From a virus: DNA of 21,877 nucleotides. Under the pieces are notes generated by a model. That model searched no databases, was not told the origin of the DNA, and saw nothing but the letters and a program-made list of their open reading frames with translations. Positions 1 to 5,567 of this stretch are shown here, in pieces; position 1 is the first letter of the stretch, and every line of letters begins with the position of its first letter. Both the position numbers and the translations under genes were made by a program. The stretch spans positions 1 to 21,877 of the IMG/VR virus record IMGVR_UViG_3300000553_000378. One strand, given 5' to 3'.

Positions 1-74
1 TACACAGCACATAGACCTAAAATGCCTAGCCCCATTTCAAGCCAAGTAGAATAAGCTATTATTACTTCTACCAT
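1..74 (-). CDS. Partial small membrane protein (N-terminus only)
   Basis: The ATG at 74-72 opens a frame that runs off the left edge without a stop. The 24 visible residues (MVEVIIAYSTWLEMGLGILG, then LCAV) are mostly hydrophobic, like the start of a small membrane protein. An AGGA lies about 4 nt upstream of the ATG, inside the end of the preceding gene, whose stop is one base away, so the two are probably co-transcribed. The function is not recognised. Only a short fragment is visible, so this is a moderate-confidence call. Confidence 0.45.
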   Translation of the reverse strand, partial: MVEVIIAYSTWLEMGLGILGLCAV

Positions 75-75
75 A

Positions 76-288
76 TTATCCTACTACCATTGCATCATCA
101 TACTTCTCGTATGCAGTACCAAGCTCGTTATACATATCAGCATCTAACTCGTCTGCATATTTCATAAGATCTTCAGCTACAAATAAAATCTCCATACGAA
201 GTTCATCTGTGGTGTGAGCAAAAGTGCGCGAACGACGAATTATAGACTCGAGACGTTTTGCAAGAGCAGTTGCTTCATTGACATTCAT
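76..288 (-). CDS. Small hypothetical helical protein, 70 aa
   Basis: I do not recognise this protein. It has 70 residues, looks entirely helical, has a basic N-terminal half (KRLESIIRRSR) and an acidic C-terminal half (DELDADMYNELGTAYEKYDD), and shows no membrane segment or metal motif. The start at 288 is supported by GGAG seven bases upstream. A sigma70-like promoter (315-343) lies directly before it. It is followed after one base by another small gene on the same strand. The size and packing are typical of phage accessory genes. Confidence 0.7.
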   Translation of the reverse strand: MNVNEATALAKRLESIIRRSRTFAHTTDELRMEILFVAEDLMKYADELDADMYNELGTAYEKYDDAMVVG

Positions 289-314
289 TTCACTTCTCCA
301 TTTTTCATAATACT

Positions 315-343
315 AATATACGGTATTTTGAAAATAATAGCAA
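315..343 (-). promoter_or_regulatory. Sigma70-like promoter for the 70-aa gene
   Basis: Read on the minus strand there is TTGCTA (343-338), a 17-base spacer, and TATATT (320-315). This matches 4/6 and 5/6 of the -35 and -10 consensus at ideal spacing. It lies in the short gap between two small minus-strand genes and ends about 27 bases before the ATG at 288. Host-type promoters of this kind usually drive early phage genes. It is a pattern match only. Confidence 0.45.
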
Positions 344-346
344 CCG

Positions 347-568
347 TTAAATTGGATCACGACCTAATTCTTCTGTGAACTTATTCAAAGAGATTTCATC
401 TGCAAAAGAAAAGGTTATATACCAACCTTCAATATGAGGTAAATTCCATTGAAGACCTCCAGGACAAAATTTTTCTAGCTGAGCCTTATAAGTCCGCATA
501 AAATCTAAAAGATCGCCAAGAACTGTTTCGTGCTCAAATACGAAAGTAGCAAGTATGCGAGTTTTCAT
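347..568 (-). CDS. Small hypothetical protein, 73 aa
   Basis: Not recognised. The 73-residue protein starts MKTRILATFVFEHE and continues with a helix-like stretch (LGDLLDFMRTYKAQLEKF), a strand-like stretch (GWYITFSFA) and a final helix (EISLNKFTEEL). That beta-alpha-beta-alpha pattern could be a small ferredoxin-like fold, which is inference from the pattern only. The start at 568 has AAAGGAGAT upstream, an excellent ribosome binding site. It diverges from the plus-strand cassette across the palindrome region at 569-734. Confidence 0.7.
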   Translation of the reverse strand: MKTRILATFVFEHETVLGDLLDFMRTYKAQLEKFCPGGLQWNLPHIEGWYITFSFADEISLNKFTEELGRDPI

Positions 569-599
569 TTCTTATCTCCTTTATCTCATCTTATAATTA

Positions 600-608
600 A
601 ATATAGCA
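600..608 (-). promoter_or_regulatory. Possible extended -10 promoter for the 73-aa gene
   Basis: On the minus strand the sequence is TGCTATATT, a TG-N-TATATT extended -10 element. It lies about 30 bases before the ATG at 568. No good -35 hexamer is seen at 16-18 bases, which extended -10 promoters can tolerate. Pattern match only. Confidence 0.35.
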
Positions 609-614
609 TGTTTT

Positions 615-620
615 TATAAT
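615..620 (+). promoter_or_regulatory. Possible -10 box for the plus-strand cassette
   Basis: A perfect TATAAT occurs on the plus strand at 615-620, at the outer edge of the palindrome's left arm. No convincing -35 hexamer is seen upstream. If used, transcription would start near 626-628, so the mRNA would begin inside the left arm and include nearly the whole hairpin ahead of the first gene. In AT-rich DNA a lone TATAAT is weak evidence. Confidence 0.3.
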
Positions 621-757
621 AAAATCTACTGAAAAACGCCCTTGAAATCATTGAGTTTTTTAGAAAATAAAAATCCAATGATTTCAATAGGTTAGCTAAA
701 TTTGAAAAAACTCAATGATTTCAAGGGCGTTTTTATGGAAAAACCAGTAGATTTTAT
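619..757 (+). repeat. Large imperfect inverted repeat over the first gene's start
   Basis: The left arm 619-661 (43 nt) is the exact reverse complement of the right arm 705-757 except for a 10-nt insertion at 735-744. The inner 30 bp (632-661 with 705-734) and the outer 13 bp (619-631 with 745-757) are both perfect. The loop is 662-704. The extra 10 nt, ATGGAAAAAC, contain the likely start codon of the following gene. Its ribosome binding site AAGGG (723-727) lies inside the inner stem. A third copy of the core, CAATGATTTCAA, sits in the loop at 676-687 in the same orientation as the right arm, so it could pair with 642-653 instead. Confidence 0.95.
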
Positions 758-1070
758 ATCAGATTTATACGATTATAATAAGAGATGCAACGGAGATTCA
801 AAAATGTCAAAATATAAATCTAAATTTTTTACTCAATTAATACCTTCAACTCCAAAAAATACAGATTTTCTCATAGATATTTTAGAAGATCTTTTAGAAT
901 CTAATACTCTTTCTCAATCACAAAAAAACCAACTAGAATATATTCTAGATTCATCCTTTAACCAGGTAGAAATTTTACCTAAAAAAGATTACCTATTAAA
1001 TATTCCTTTCTCAGAATTCTTCTCTGGGAACTTCCCTTCTCTAACTCAACCTAAAACAGAAATCAATTAA
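735..1070 (+). CDS. Hypothetical protein, 111 aa, first gene of the plus-strand cassette
   Basis: Not recognised. The chosen start is the ATG at 735, preceded at seven bases by AAGGG. An in-frame TTG at 702 would add 11 residues encoded by the palindrome arm, but it has no ribosome binding site. The product starts MEKPVDFISDLYDYNKR, is rich in Lys, Asn, Ser and Phe, has a helical centre (TDFLIDILEDLLESNTLSQSQ) and a Pro/Phe-rich tail ending TQPKTEIN. No signal peptide, membrane segment or catalytic motif is visible. It is followed 12 bases later by the next cassette gene. Its translation may be controlled by the hairpin over its start. Confidence 0.65.
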   Translation: MEKPVDFISDLYDYNKRCNGDSKMSKYKSKFFTQLIPSTPKNTDFLIDILEDLLESNTLSQSQKNQLEYILDSSFNQVEILPKKDYLLNIPFSEFFSGNFPSLTQPKTEIN

Positions 1071-1082
1071 AAAGGATACAAT

Positions 1083-1331
1083 ATGTCTGATTATTCTTCT
1101 TTTACTATTACTGTTCCGGTCCATATTCCAGTAACTAAAGAAATTTTTGATGCTTGGAAAGATTTAGATGGTTATCAATATTATCTGTTAGAGGATTTTG
1201 ATAACTTTATTTACGAAGCTTTAAGCAAATCTTTTTCTAGGCAACAAATGAATAACTATATCAAGATTGCTATTCAAAATGCTCTCAATTCTATTGAGGA
1301 AACAGATCAAGAGGCTTTAAATGCAGGTTAA
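1083..1331 (+). CDS. Hypothetical protein, 82 aa
   Basis: Not recognised. AAGGA lies six bases before the ATG. The protein begins with a strand-like stretch (SSFTITVPVHIPVTKEIF), then an aromatic/acidic segment (WKDLDGYQYYLLEDFDNFIYEAL) and a helical C-terminus. There are no cysteines. The last bases overlap the start of the SWIM-finger gene at 1321, which suggests translational coupling. Confidence 0.7.
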   Translation: MSDYSSFTITVPVHIPVTKEIFDAWKDLDGYQYYLLEDFDNFIYEALSKSFSRQQMNNYIKIAIQNALNSIEETDQEALNAG

Positions 1332-1665
1332 GGTAAAAAATACACATGCTCGTATGGGTCGTGATACCTATACTTTTGAAGGAGAGCTTGTTGCTACTCC
1401 TAAATGGGTTGAGTATGACGCTATTGCTTTAACTACTAATGAAAATACTAAGTTTAAGCTACGTATTATACCTAAAGAAGATATAATCGAAATGGATGGT
1501 TCTGCAACTTCATTCAAAGCAGAAGAAGTTAAAGAACGTACATTTTCGGTGATAGGTTCTAAAGGTGATACTTATATTGTTACTGTAGGTGAGAAATATA
1601 AGTCATGTACTTGTCAGGCTTTTATGTTCCGTCGTAATTGCAAACATATTGTAGGTGTATCTTGA
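1321..1665 (+). CDS. SWIM-type zinc-finger protein, 114 aa
   Basis: The C-terminus carries Cys96, Cys98, Cys107 and His109 (CTCQAFMFRRNCKH), a CxC-x8-CxH arrangement that matches the SWIM zinc-finger signature. SWIM domains are known for binding DNA or protein. The first 90 residues look beta-rich (RDTYTFEGELVATPKWVEYD; TFSVIGSKGDTYIVTVG) and may present the finger. GAGG seven bases upstream supports the ATG at 1321, which overlaps the end of the previous gene by 11 bases. The role in the phage is unknown; DNA-bound regulation or a replication accessory role is inference. The finger is near-terminal, only five residues from the stop. Confidence 0.7.
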   Translation: MQVKVKNTHARMGRDTYTFEGELVATPKWVEYDAIALTTNENTKFKLRIIPKEDIIEMDGSATSFKAEEVKERTFSVIGSKGDTYIVTVGEKYKSCTCQAFMFRRNCKHIVGVS

Positions 1666-1679
1666 GTCTAGAAAACTTT

Positions 1680-1967
1680 ATGGAAGTTAAGTCTGTTTGG
1701 GGGTCTCCTATTGAAATCGAAAGACGAAATAGAATTAAATTATCGGTTGCAGCCTACGCCTACGAAGTTCATTCTGATTCTATTATGTCTGATGCTGCTT
1801 TTGATGAACTGGCTTCTAAAATAAATGTTGCCATTTCTACAGAAAATGATATAATGGATATGTACTTCATAAAAGAGTTTAATCCTTATACAGGACAATG
1901 GATTCATAAGCACCCTAATAAAGAGGGGCTGGAAAAAATTTATACAAAGTATTATAGGAAAAAATAA
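1680..1967 (+). CDS. Small protein resembling the Ia region of NAD-dependent DNA ligase
   Basis: The core (AYAYEVHSDSIMSDAAFDEL) resembles the Tyr...(I/M)SD-x-x-(F/Y)-D-x-L pattern of domain Ia, the NMN-binding region of bacterial NAD-dependent DNA ligases, but there is no adenylation domain. The C-terminal half is a separate conserved-looking block (FNPYTGQWIHKHP). Proteins of this type recur in phages without an assigned function. The start is uncertain: ATG 1680 has only a weak ribosome binding site, TTG 1662 would overlap the SWIM gene by 4 bases, and ATG 1638 would overlap it by 28. The stop abuts the next ATG. The ligase similarity is an impression from motif shape. Confidence 0.6.
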   Translation: MEVKSVWGSPIEIERRNRIKLSVAAYAYEVHSDSIMSDAAFDELASKINVAISTENDIMDMYFIKEFNPYTGQWIHKHPNKEGLEKIYTKYYRKK

Positions 1968-2381
1968 ATGTGGATTGATACAACATCATTTCTTAGACCA
2001 GATTCTATAGCAAAAATAGAAGAGAAGTATAATGCTACTTATATTTTTGATTCTTGCTTGAGAATTAAGAGCGGAGGTTGGGGTAACTTTCCGTGTGCTA
2101 TTTTCTATACAGAAAAAGCTCATCCAGAAGGTTCTAACTATTTTGGTTTGTATTTTGATATGGATGGTGATCTAATGATTGCTAATGGCATCTCAGCTAC
2201 TGAAGTAGAATATACAGGCATTGTTTTAGGTGAGAGAGTTATATATAGCCGTTACCGGCATGATTATCGTGGCGACGAAAGTGTTGCCATTGATGGTGGT
2301 AGAGACTATACTAAAATAAATGGTAACCCTCAGTCTGTTCGTTTTAAGGTCGTTGGAGATCATTTGGAGTTTATATTATGA
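1968..2381 (+). CDS. Hypothetical protein, 137 aa
   Basis: Not recognised. The ATG directly follows the previous stop and has AGGA eight bases upstream. The protein looks like a mixed alpha/beta single domain with many aromatics and Gly/Asp turns (GGWGNFPCAIFYTEKAHPEG; YFGLYFDMDGDLMIANG; RYRHDYRGDESVAIDGGRDY) and two cysteines. No membrane segment is seen. The stop overlaps the start of the 17-codon micro-ORF as ATGA. A GGAG near the 3' end (2367-2370) serves that downstream start. Confidence 0.7.
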   Translation: MWIDTTSFLRPDSIAKIEEKYNATYIFDSCLRIKSGGWGNFPCAIFYTEKAHPEGSNYFGLYFDMDGDLMIANGISATEVEYTGIVLGERVIYSRYRHDYRGDESVAIDGGRDYTKINGNPQSVRFKVVGDHLEFIL

Positions 2382-2431
2382 ATCGTCGCAGTTTTAAAGA
2401 TGGTCAATGGAGAAAGGTAGTAACAGAATGA
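2378..2431 (+). CDS. Possible 17-aa micro-ORF linking two genes
   Basis: The ATG at 2378 overlaps the preceding stop as ATGA and has GGAG eight bases upstream. It encodes MNRRSFKDGQWRKVVTE and stops at 2429-2431, where ATGA again overlaps the next gene's start. The frame thus bridges the 46-base gap between two genes with a start and a stop that both couple. The peptide is strongly basic. It may be a real microprotein or mainly a device that carries ribosomes to the next gene. It also contains the next gene's ribosome binding site (GGAGAAAGG, 2409-2417). Confidence 0.45.
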   Translation: MNRRSFKDGQWRKVVTE

Positions 2432-2724
2432 TTGAAGATAATATAGAAATTAAGCCTCTTACTGCAGAACAAATTGAGGCTTTAGATACACATGTAGATT
2501 CTTTTAAAGAAACACCAGCAGAACGAGCTGCTCGTAAGGATCAAGAAGATCGTCGTTGGAATCGACAATGGGCTTTAGATAAGTCTGTTGAATGGTGTAA
2601 GCATGTCAATGAATTAGTAACAACACCAAATAATGGTGTAGGCGGCAAAGTTATGTTGCCTTCAGATTTACTAGAAGTTGCTGATGAATTTTATGAATGG
2701 CTTTATAAGGATAGCAAAAAATGA
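2428..2724 (+). CDS. Hypothetical charged helical protein, 98 aa
   Basis: Not recognised. The ATG at 2428 is preferred over the in-frame ATG at 2407, because GGAGAAAGG lies about ten bases before 2428 and the position gives the ATGA overlap with the micro-ORF. The protein is highly charged and helical, with a region rich in Arg, Asp and Trp (AERAARKDQEDRRWNRQWAL) and a C-terminal helix ending EFYEWLYKDSKK. It has one cysteine and no membrane segment. It overlaps the next gene by four bases. Confidence 0.65.
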   Translation: MIEDNIEIKPLTAEQIEALDTHVDSFKETPAERAARKDQEDRRWNRQWALDKSVEWCKHVNELVTTPNNGVGGKVMLPSDLLEVADEFYEWLYKDSKK

Positions 2725-2918
2725 CAGTAGAAGAATACGTTGAAGGCTTAAAAGATCTTCTACCAAAACACTTCATTGAAGCTATTAAGGATTGGAGTGT
2801 CTCAGATAGGATGTATGTATCTCTTCATTATATTCAATTGAAGAATATGGAAGAAATTAAACAAATGATTAATTCACCTAAACGTGTGCACGAATATTCT
2901 AGTAAAGGCAATAGGTAA
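2721..2918 (+). CDS. Hypothetical protein, 65 aa, last gene of the cassette
   Basis: Not recognised. The start overlaps the previous stop as ATGA and has AGGA eight bases upstream. The 65 residues look helical (MTVEEYVEGLKDLLPKHFIE; YIQLKNMEEIKQMINS) with a basic tail (KRVHEYSSKGNR). A strong terminator hairpin begins eight bases after the stop, which marks the end of the transcription unit. Confidence 0.65.
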   Translation: MTVEEYVEGLKDLLPKHFIEAIKDWSVSDRMYVSLHYIQLKNMEEIKQMINSPKRVHEYSSKGNR

Positions 2919-2921
2919 AAG

Positions 2922-2947
2922 AAAAGGGGGCCAAAGCCCCCTTTTTT
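2922..2947. terminator. Bidirectional intrinsic terminator between convergent units
   Basis: A GC-only 6-bp stem (GGGGGC 2926-2931, GCCCCC 2936-2941) with a CAAA loop is flanked by AAAA on the left and TTTTTT on the right, so each strand has a T-run after the stem. It sits between the end of the plus-strand cassette (2918) and the 3' end of gene 23 (2996), exactly where two convergent units meet. Confidence 0.85.
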
Positions 2948-2953
2948 AGTATG

Positions 2954-2970
2954 AGCAGGTTGTCCCTGCT
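2954..2970. other. Second small hairpin beside the terminator
   Basis: AGCAGG (2954-2959) pairs with CCTGCT (2965-2970) over a 5-nt loop. It lies between the terminator and the gene 23 stop. There is no clear T-run on either side, so it is not a stand-alone terminator. In the gene 23 mRNA it would lie just before the terminator hairpin and could stabilise the 3' end. Confidence 0.5.
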
Positions 2971-2995
2971 TCTTATACATTAAAAAGTATATATT

Positions 2996-4366
2996 TTACA
3001 TGATGTTGTTAACAATAACTCTACGATAGTAGCTGTTAGTTGCAGATGAAAGAACACCAAAGTTTGCATTTTGTGGTGCACCTTGTACAGACTGTGCGAA
3101 TGGATTTGCAACCATGCCGTAACGAGTCTTAAATCCAATCTTTGGTTGGAAGTCTGACTGACCAACTGCACGTACCATTTGTAGTGGAACGTATGGGCAA
3201 TAGAAGATACCTGCATCGAATGCATTTGCACCCTTATAGCCAACAGTTAGATAGTTACCTGTAGTATATGGATCAACATAAACACGGAAGCGTCCATTTA
3301 GAACACCTGCGAATGTGTTGCCAGTATCATCTACTGCAAGATTGTTAGAAGCAAGAGCTGGAGTGTAATCAAGTACACCTGCCATCTGAAGAGCAGAAGC
3401 TACGTCAGAAGAACAGATAACCATGTTACCTTTGCCTCTACGAGTATCTTTTGCAATCTTGTTAGCTTCTCTTTCAAGCTGGAACATAAGACCCTTGAAC
3501 TTTTCAACTGACCAACGGCCGTTTGAATCAGTGTCAAGATCGAATGTACCTGGTGTAGTTGTACCATCTTGTGCACCAGAACGAGCTGAAAGGTTAATAG
3601 TACGAATAACTTCACGATTAATTTCTGCAAGGATTTCAGTCTGAAGAATATTTGCAAGTTCTGTTTCAGCGTCAAGACCATGAACTGCCTTTAGATCTTG
3701 TGCAAGTTCAATAGTATATTCTGCTTTTAGCGCACGTGATACTGCAGTAACGGAAACCTTATCAATTGAGAAGGCCATTTCTGGGAACACACCGCCTGAG
3801 TTACCTAGTGATTCTGCAGCTGATGTAGTCATACCAGTTGCAAAGTTATATGCTGCAGCGCCTGAAGAAGGATTGAATGCGCCAGATGTACCAGTTTGCG
3901 CATTACCAAAAGTATTTGCACCAGTTGGATTTGCAGAGAAACTAGTATCTGCTTCATCATAGAATGCTTCACCATTCTTCTGTGAAGAGTTTGCATACTG
4001 TGAACGCATTGCGAAAATAAGACCAGTTGGACCAGTCATTGGCTGAACGCCGCAAACGTCATATGCAATAAGATTAGGCATTGCACGACGGATAAGTGAG
4101 ATTAGGATTGGATCGTAACCAGCAACGCCAGCTCCGCCAGCTCCTGAATAACCACCTGTGCCAACGTTGTTAACATCAACTTCGTTAAGCATTGATACGC
4201 CATTGAAAGAACGGGATGCTCTTGATTCAGCAGCCATTTCTCTCTCAGTGTTTTCTAGAAGTGTAGCAATTACAGAACGCTTATGAGCGTCTGCAATTCT
4301 TGGAAGATCTGGATGTTCCAGAACTGGCTTCCACTTAGCTGCTAATGATTCGTTAATTCCCATCAT
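2996..4366 (-). CDS. 23: Major capsid protein (T4 gp23 homologue), precursor
   Basis: This 456-residue protein forms the hexameric capsid lattice. It is recognised by its place at the end of the 20-67-21-22-23 order and by gp23-like blocks: an N-terminal helical propeptide (INESLAAKWKPVLEHP), then PILISLIRRAMPNLIAYDVC and GVQPMTGPTGLIFAMRSQY, and a C-terminus ending YYRRVIVNNIM. T4 gp23 is 521 aa and loses 65 residues to gp21; here Leu60-Asn61-Glu62 fits the (L/I)-x-E rule and would give a mature chain beginning VDVNNVGTGG. The start at 4366 has AGGAG eight bases upstream. It is preceded by a late-promoter-like AATAAATA and followed by the bidirectional terminator. Confidence 0.96.
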   Translation of the reverse strand: MMGINESLAAKWKPVLEHPDLPRIADAHKRSVIATLLENTEREMAAESRASRSFNGVSMLNEVDVNNVGTGGYSGAGGAGVAGYDPILISLIRRAMPNLIAYDVCGVQPMTGPTGLIFAMRSQYANSSQKNGEAFYDEADTSFSANPTGANTFGNAQTGTSGAFNPSSGAAAYNFATGMTTSAAESLGNSGGVFPEMAFSIDKVSVTAVSRALKAEYTIELAQDLKAVHGLDAETELANILQTEILAEINREVIRTINLSARSGAQDGTTTPGTFDLDTDSNGRWSVEKFKGLMFQLEREANKIAKDTRRGKGNMVICSSDVASALQMAGVLDYTPALASNNLAVDDTGNTFAGVLNGRFRVYVDPYTTGNYLTVGYKGANAFDAGIFYCPYVPLQMVRAVGQSDFQPKIGFKTRYGMVANPFAQSVQGAPQNANFGVLSSATNSYYRRVIVNNIM

Positions 4367-4398
4367 TTGTGTGTCTCCTTTAGAGTTACTATGTTTAT

Positions 4399-4406
4399 TA
4401 TTTATT
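4399..4406 (-). promoter_or_regulatory. T4-type late promoter element before gene 23
   Basis: The minus strand reads AATAAATA, 7 of 8 bases of the T4 late consensus TATAAATA. It lies 32 bases before the gene 23 ATG, overlapping the gene 22 stop region. It is one of six NATAAATA elements placed upstream of structural genes. Strong separate transcription of the capsid gene would be expected. Confidence 0.5.
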
Positions 4407-4409
4407 AAA

Positions 4410-5531
4410 TTACTTGTTTAGAGTTCTTGAAATAGTAGAAACATATGCTTGCATACTTGGATCAATGTAAGGAGCCTTTTCTGGTTCCTCAACGCTTTCG
4501 CTAAGAAGTTGATCCTCTGCAACCTTTACTTCGCTAACTTTCTTATCAGCAAAATATGTTTCCTTAATGATAGAGATCTTCTTGCGAAATTCATTTACAT
4601 CAGAGTAGTCAATAGCTTCTACAAGCTTTGTAAACTTCTCTTTCTGTGTATCTGACATTCCTTCAGAAACAGTAGTAGTGATTTGTTCTACTTCTTTTTC
4701 TGAAACAACCTTGCTCAATTCAATGTTAGATTCAGTCATTTCATTAAGACGAGCCTTAACTTCTTCGAGCTCAGCAGCCATAGCTTCTACTACGTCTACT
4801 TGGTCATCTGGAATTTCAACATAATGTTCTGTGAAAACGTTTTTAAGGCTAGCCATGAAAGACTCAGCAATTTGAGTACGAATGTTGTTCTCGATAGCTA
4901 GTTTGTTTTCAGAAATCCACTCTGCAACAGCATAGTTAAGATAGTTATCTACATTCTCAACCATTTCTTCTTTAATTTCGTTAATTGATTCTTCCAAAGT
5001 AGCTTGATATGATTCTGCAAGCTCATTTTGATAAGCATCATTTTGCTCTTCAATCTTAGCAAGTTCTAAATTGATACGAGTATTAACTGCAGCTTCAAAT
5101 AGAGTACTTACTTTTAATCTGAAATCTTCTGTTAGATCTTCTGAACCACCAAATAGAACATCTAGATCTTCTTGAACTGATTCCTTTGCCATAGTTGGCA
5201 TTGGATCTGCATGCTTACCAGATGATTTAATAGTTGCCATATTCTTTGCAGAATTGTCACCAGTTGCATTAGCAGCAGCTTGTACTGAAGCATATCTTTC
5301 ATCAGGTGTAGTTGAAGCTGGATTATAACCAACTGCTCCAACACTAGCAACGAAAGCAGCTAGATCACCTTTATCAGCCTTCATTGCATAATTAACAAGC
5401 TGTGACATAAGTTCAGAGCGTGAAACGCTTGTTGGGTTAGTAGCAATAGTAGCCATGTTAGAAGAAGCATCACCTGCTTCGTTAACAAGGTCTAAGCTAT
5501 CTTCTGTTTGCGCAATTTTATTATCAGACAT
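4410..5531 (-). CDS. 22: Prohead core scaffold protein (T4 gp22 homologue)
   Basis: This 373-residue scaffold forms the inner core on which gp23 assembles and is later cleaved by gp21. It lies between genes 21 and 23 as in T4, although T4 gp22 is shorter (about 270 aa). Residues from about 130 to 320 are acidic and heptad-rich, consistent with coiled coil. The N-terminal 120 residues are Ser/Ala/Thr-rich and less structured. Several (L/I)-x-E triplets (LTE, LEE, LNE) are candidate cleavage sites. The C-terminus (PSMQAYVSTISRTLNK) is a short conserved-looking tail that may contact the shell. The start at 5531 has AAGGAG upstream. Confidence 0.88.
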   Translation of the reverse strand: MSDNKIAQTEDSLDLVNEAGDASSNMATIATNPTSVSRSELMSQLVNYAMKADKGDLAAFVASVGAVGYNPASTTPDERYASVQAAANATGDNSAKNMATIKSSGKHADPMPTMAKESVQEDLDVLFGGSEDLTEDFRLKVSTLFEAAVNTRINLELAKIEEQNDAYQNELAESYQATLEESINEIKEEMVENVDNYLNYAVAEWISENKLAIENNIRTQIAESFMASLKNVFTEHYVEIPDDQVDVVEAMAAELEEVKARLNEMTESNIELSKVVSEKEVEQITTTVSEGMSDTQKEKFTKLVEAIDYSDVNEFRKKISIIKETYFADKKVSEVKVAEDQLLSESVEEPEKAPYIDPSMQAYVSTISRTLNK

Positions 5532-5555
5532 TTAAATCTCCTTAGTTATATGTAC

Positions 5556-5563
5556 TATTTATG
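5556..5563 (-). promoter_or_regulatory. T4-type late promoter element before gene 22
   Basis: The minus strand reads CATAAATA (7/8 of TATAAATA), 24 bases before the gene 22 ATG and just inside the 3' end of gene 21, so it can serve 22 and 23 independently of the protease gene. Confidence 0.45.
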
Positions 5564-5567
5564 TAAT

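Noticed and set aside
702-734. TTG start at 702 for the first cassette gene
   Set aside because: It has no ribosome binding site, and the added residues are encoded by the palindrome arm. The ATG at 735 has AAGGG at seven bases.
2407-2427. Upstream ATG at 2407 for the 98-aa gene
   Set aside because: The next in-frame ATG (2428) has GGAGAAAGG in place and makes an ATGA overlap; at 2407 that site would lie inside the coding region.
2954-2970. Hairpin as an independent terminator
   Set aside because: It has no T-run on either side; the neighbouring GC-rich hairpin with T-runs on both strands explains termination.
2980-3243. Open frame of 87 codons overlapping gene 23
   Set aside because: It lies wholly inside the capsid gene in another frame, has no ribosome binding site, and is a by-product of gp23 codon use.
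3423-3644. Plus-strand frame opposite gene 23
   Set aside because: It is antisense to a certain gene and has no ribosome binding site or promoter.
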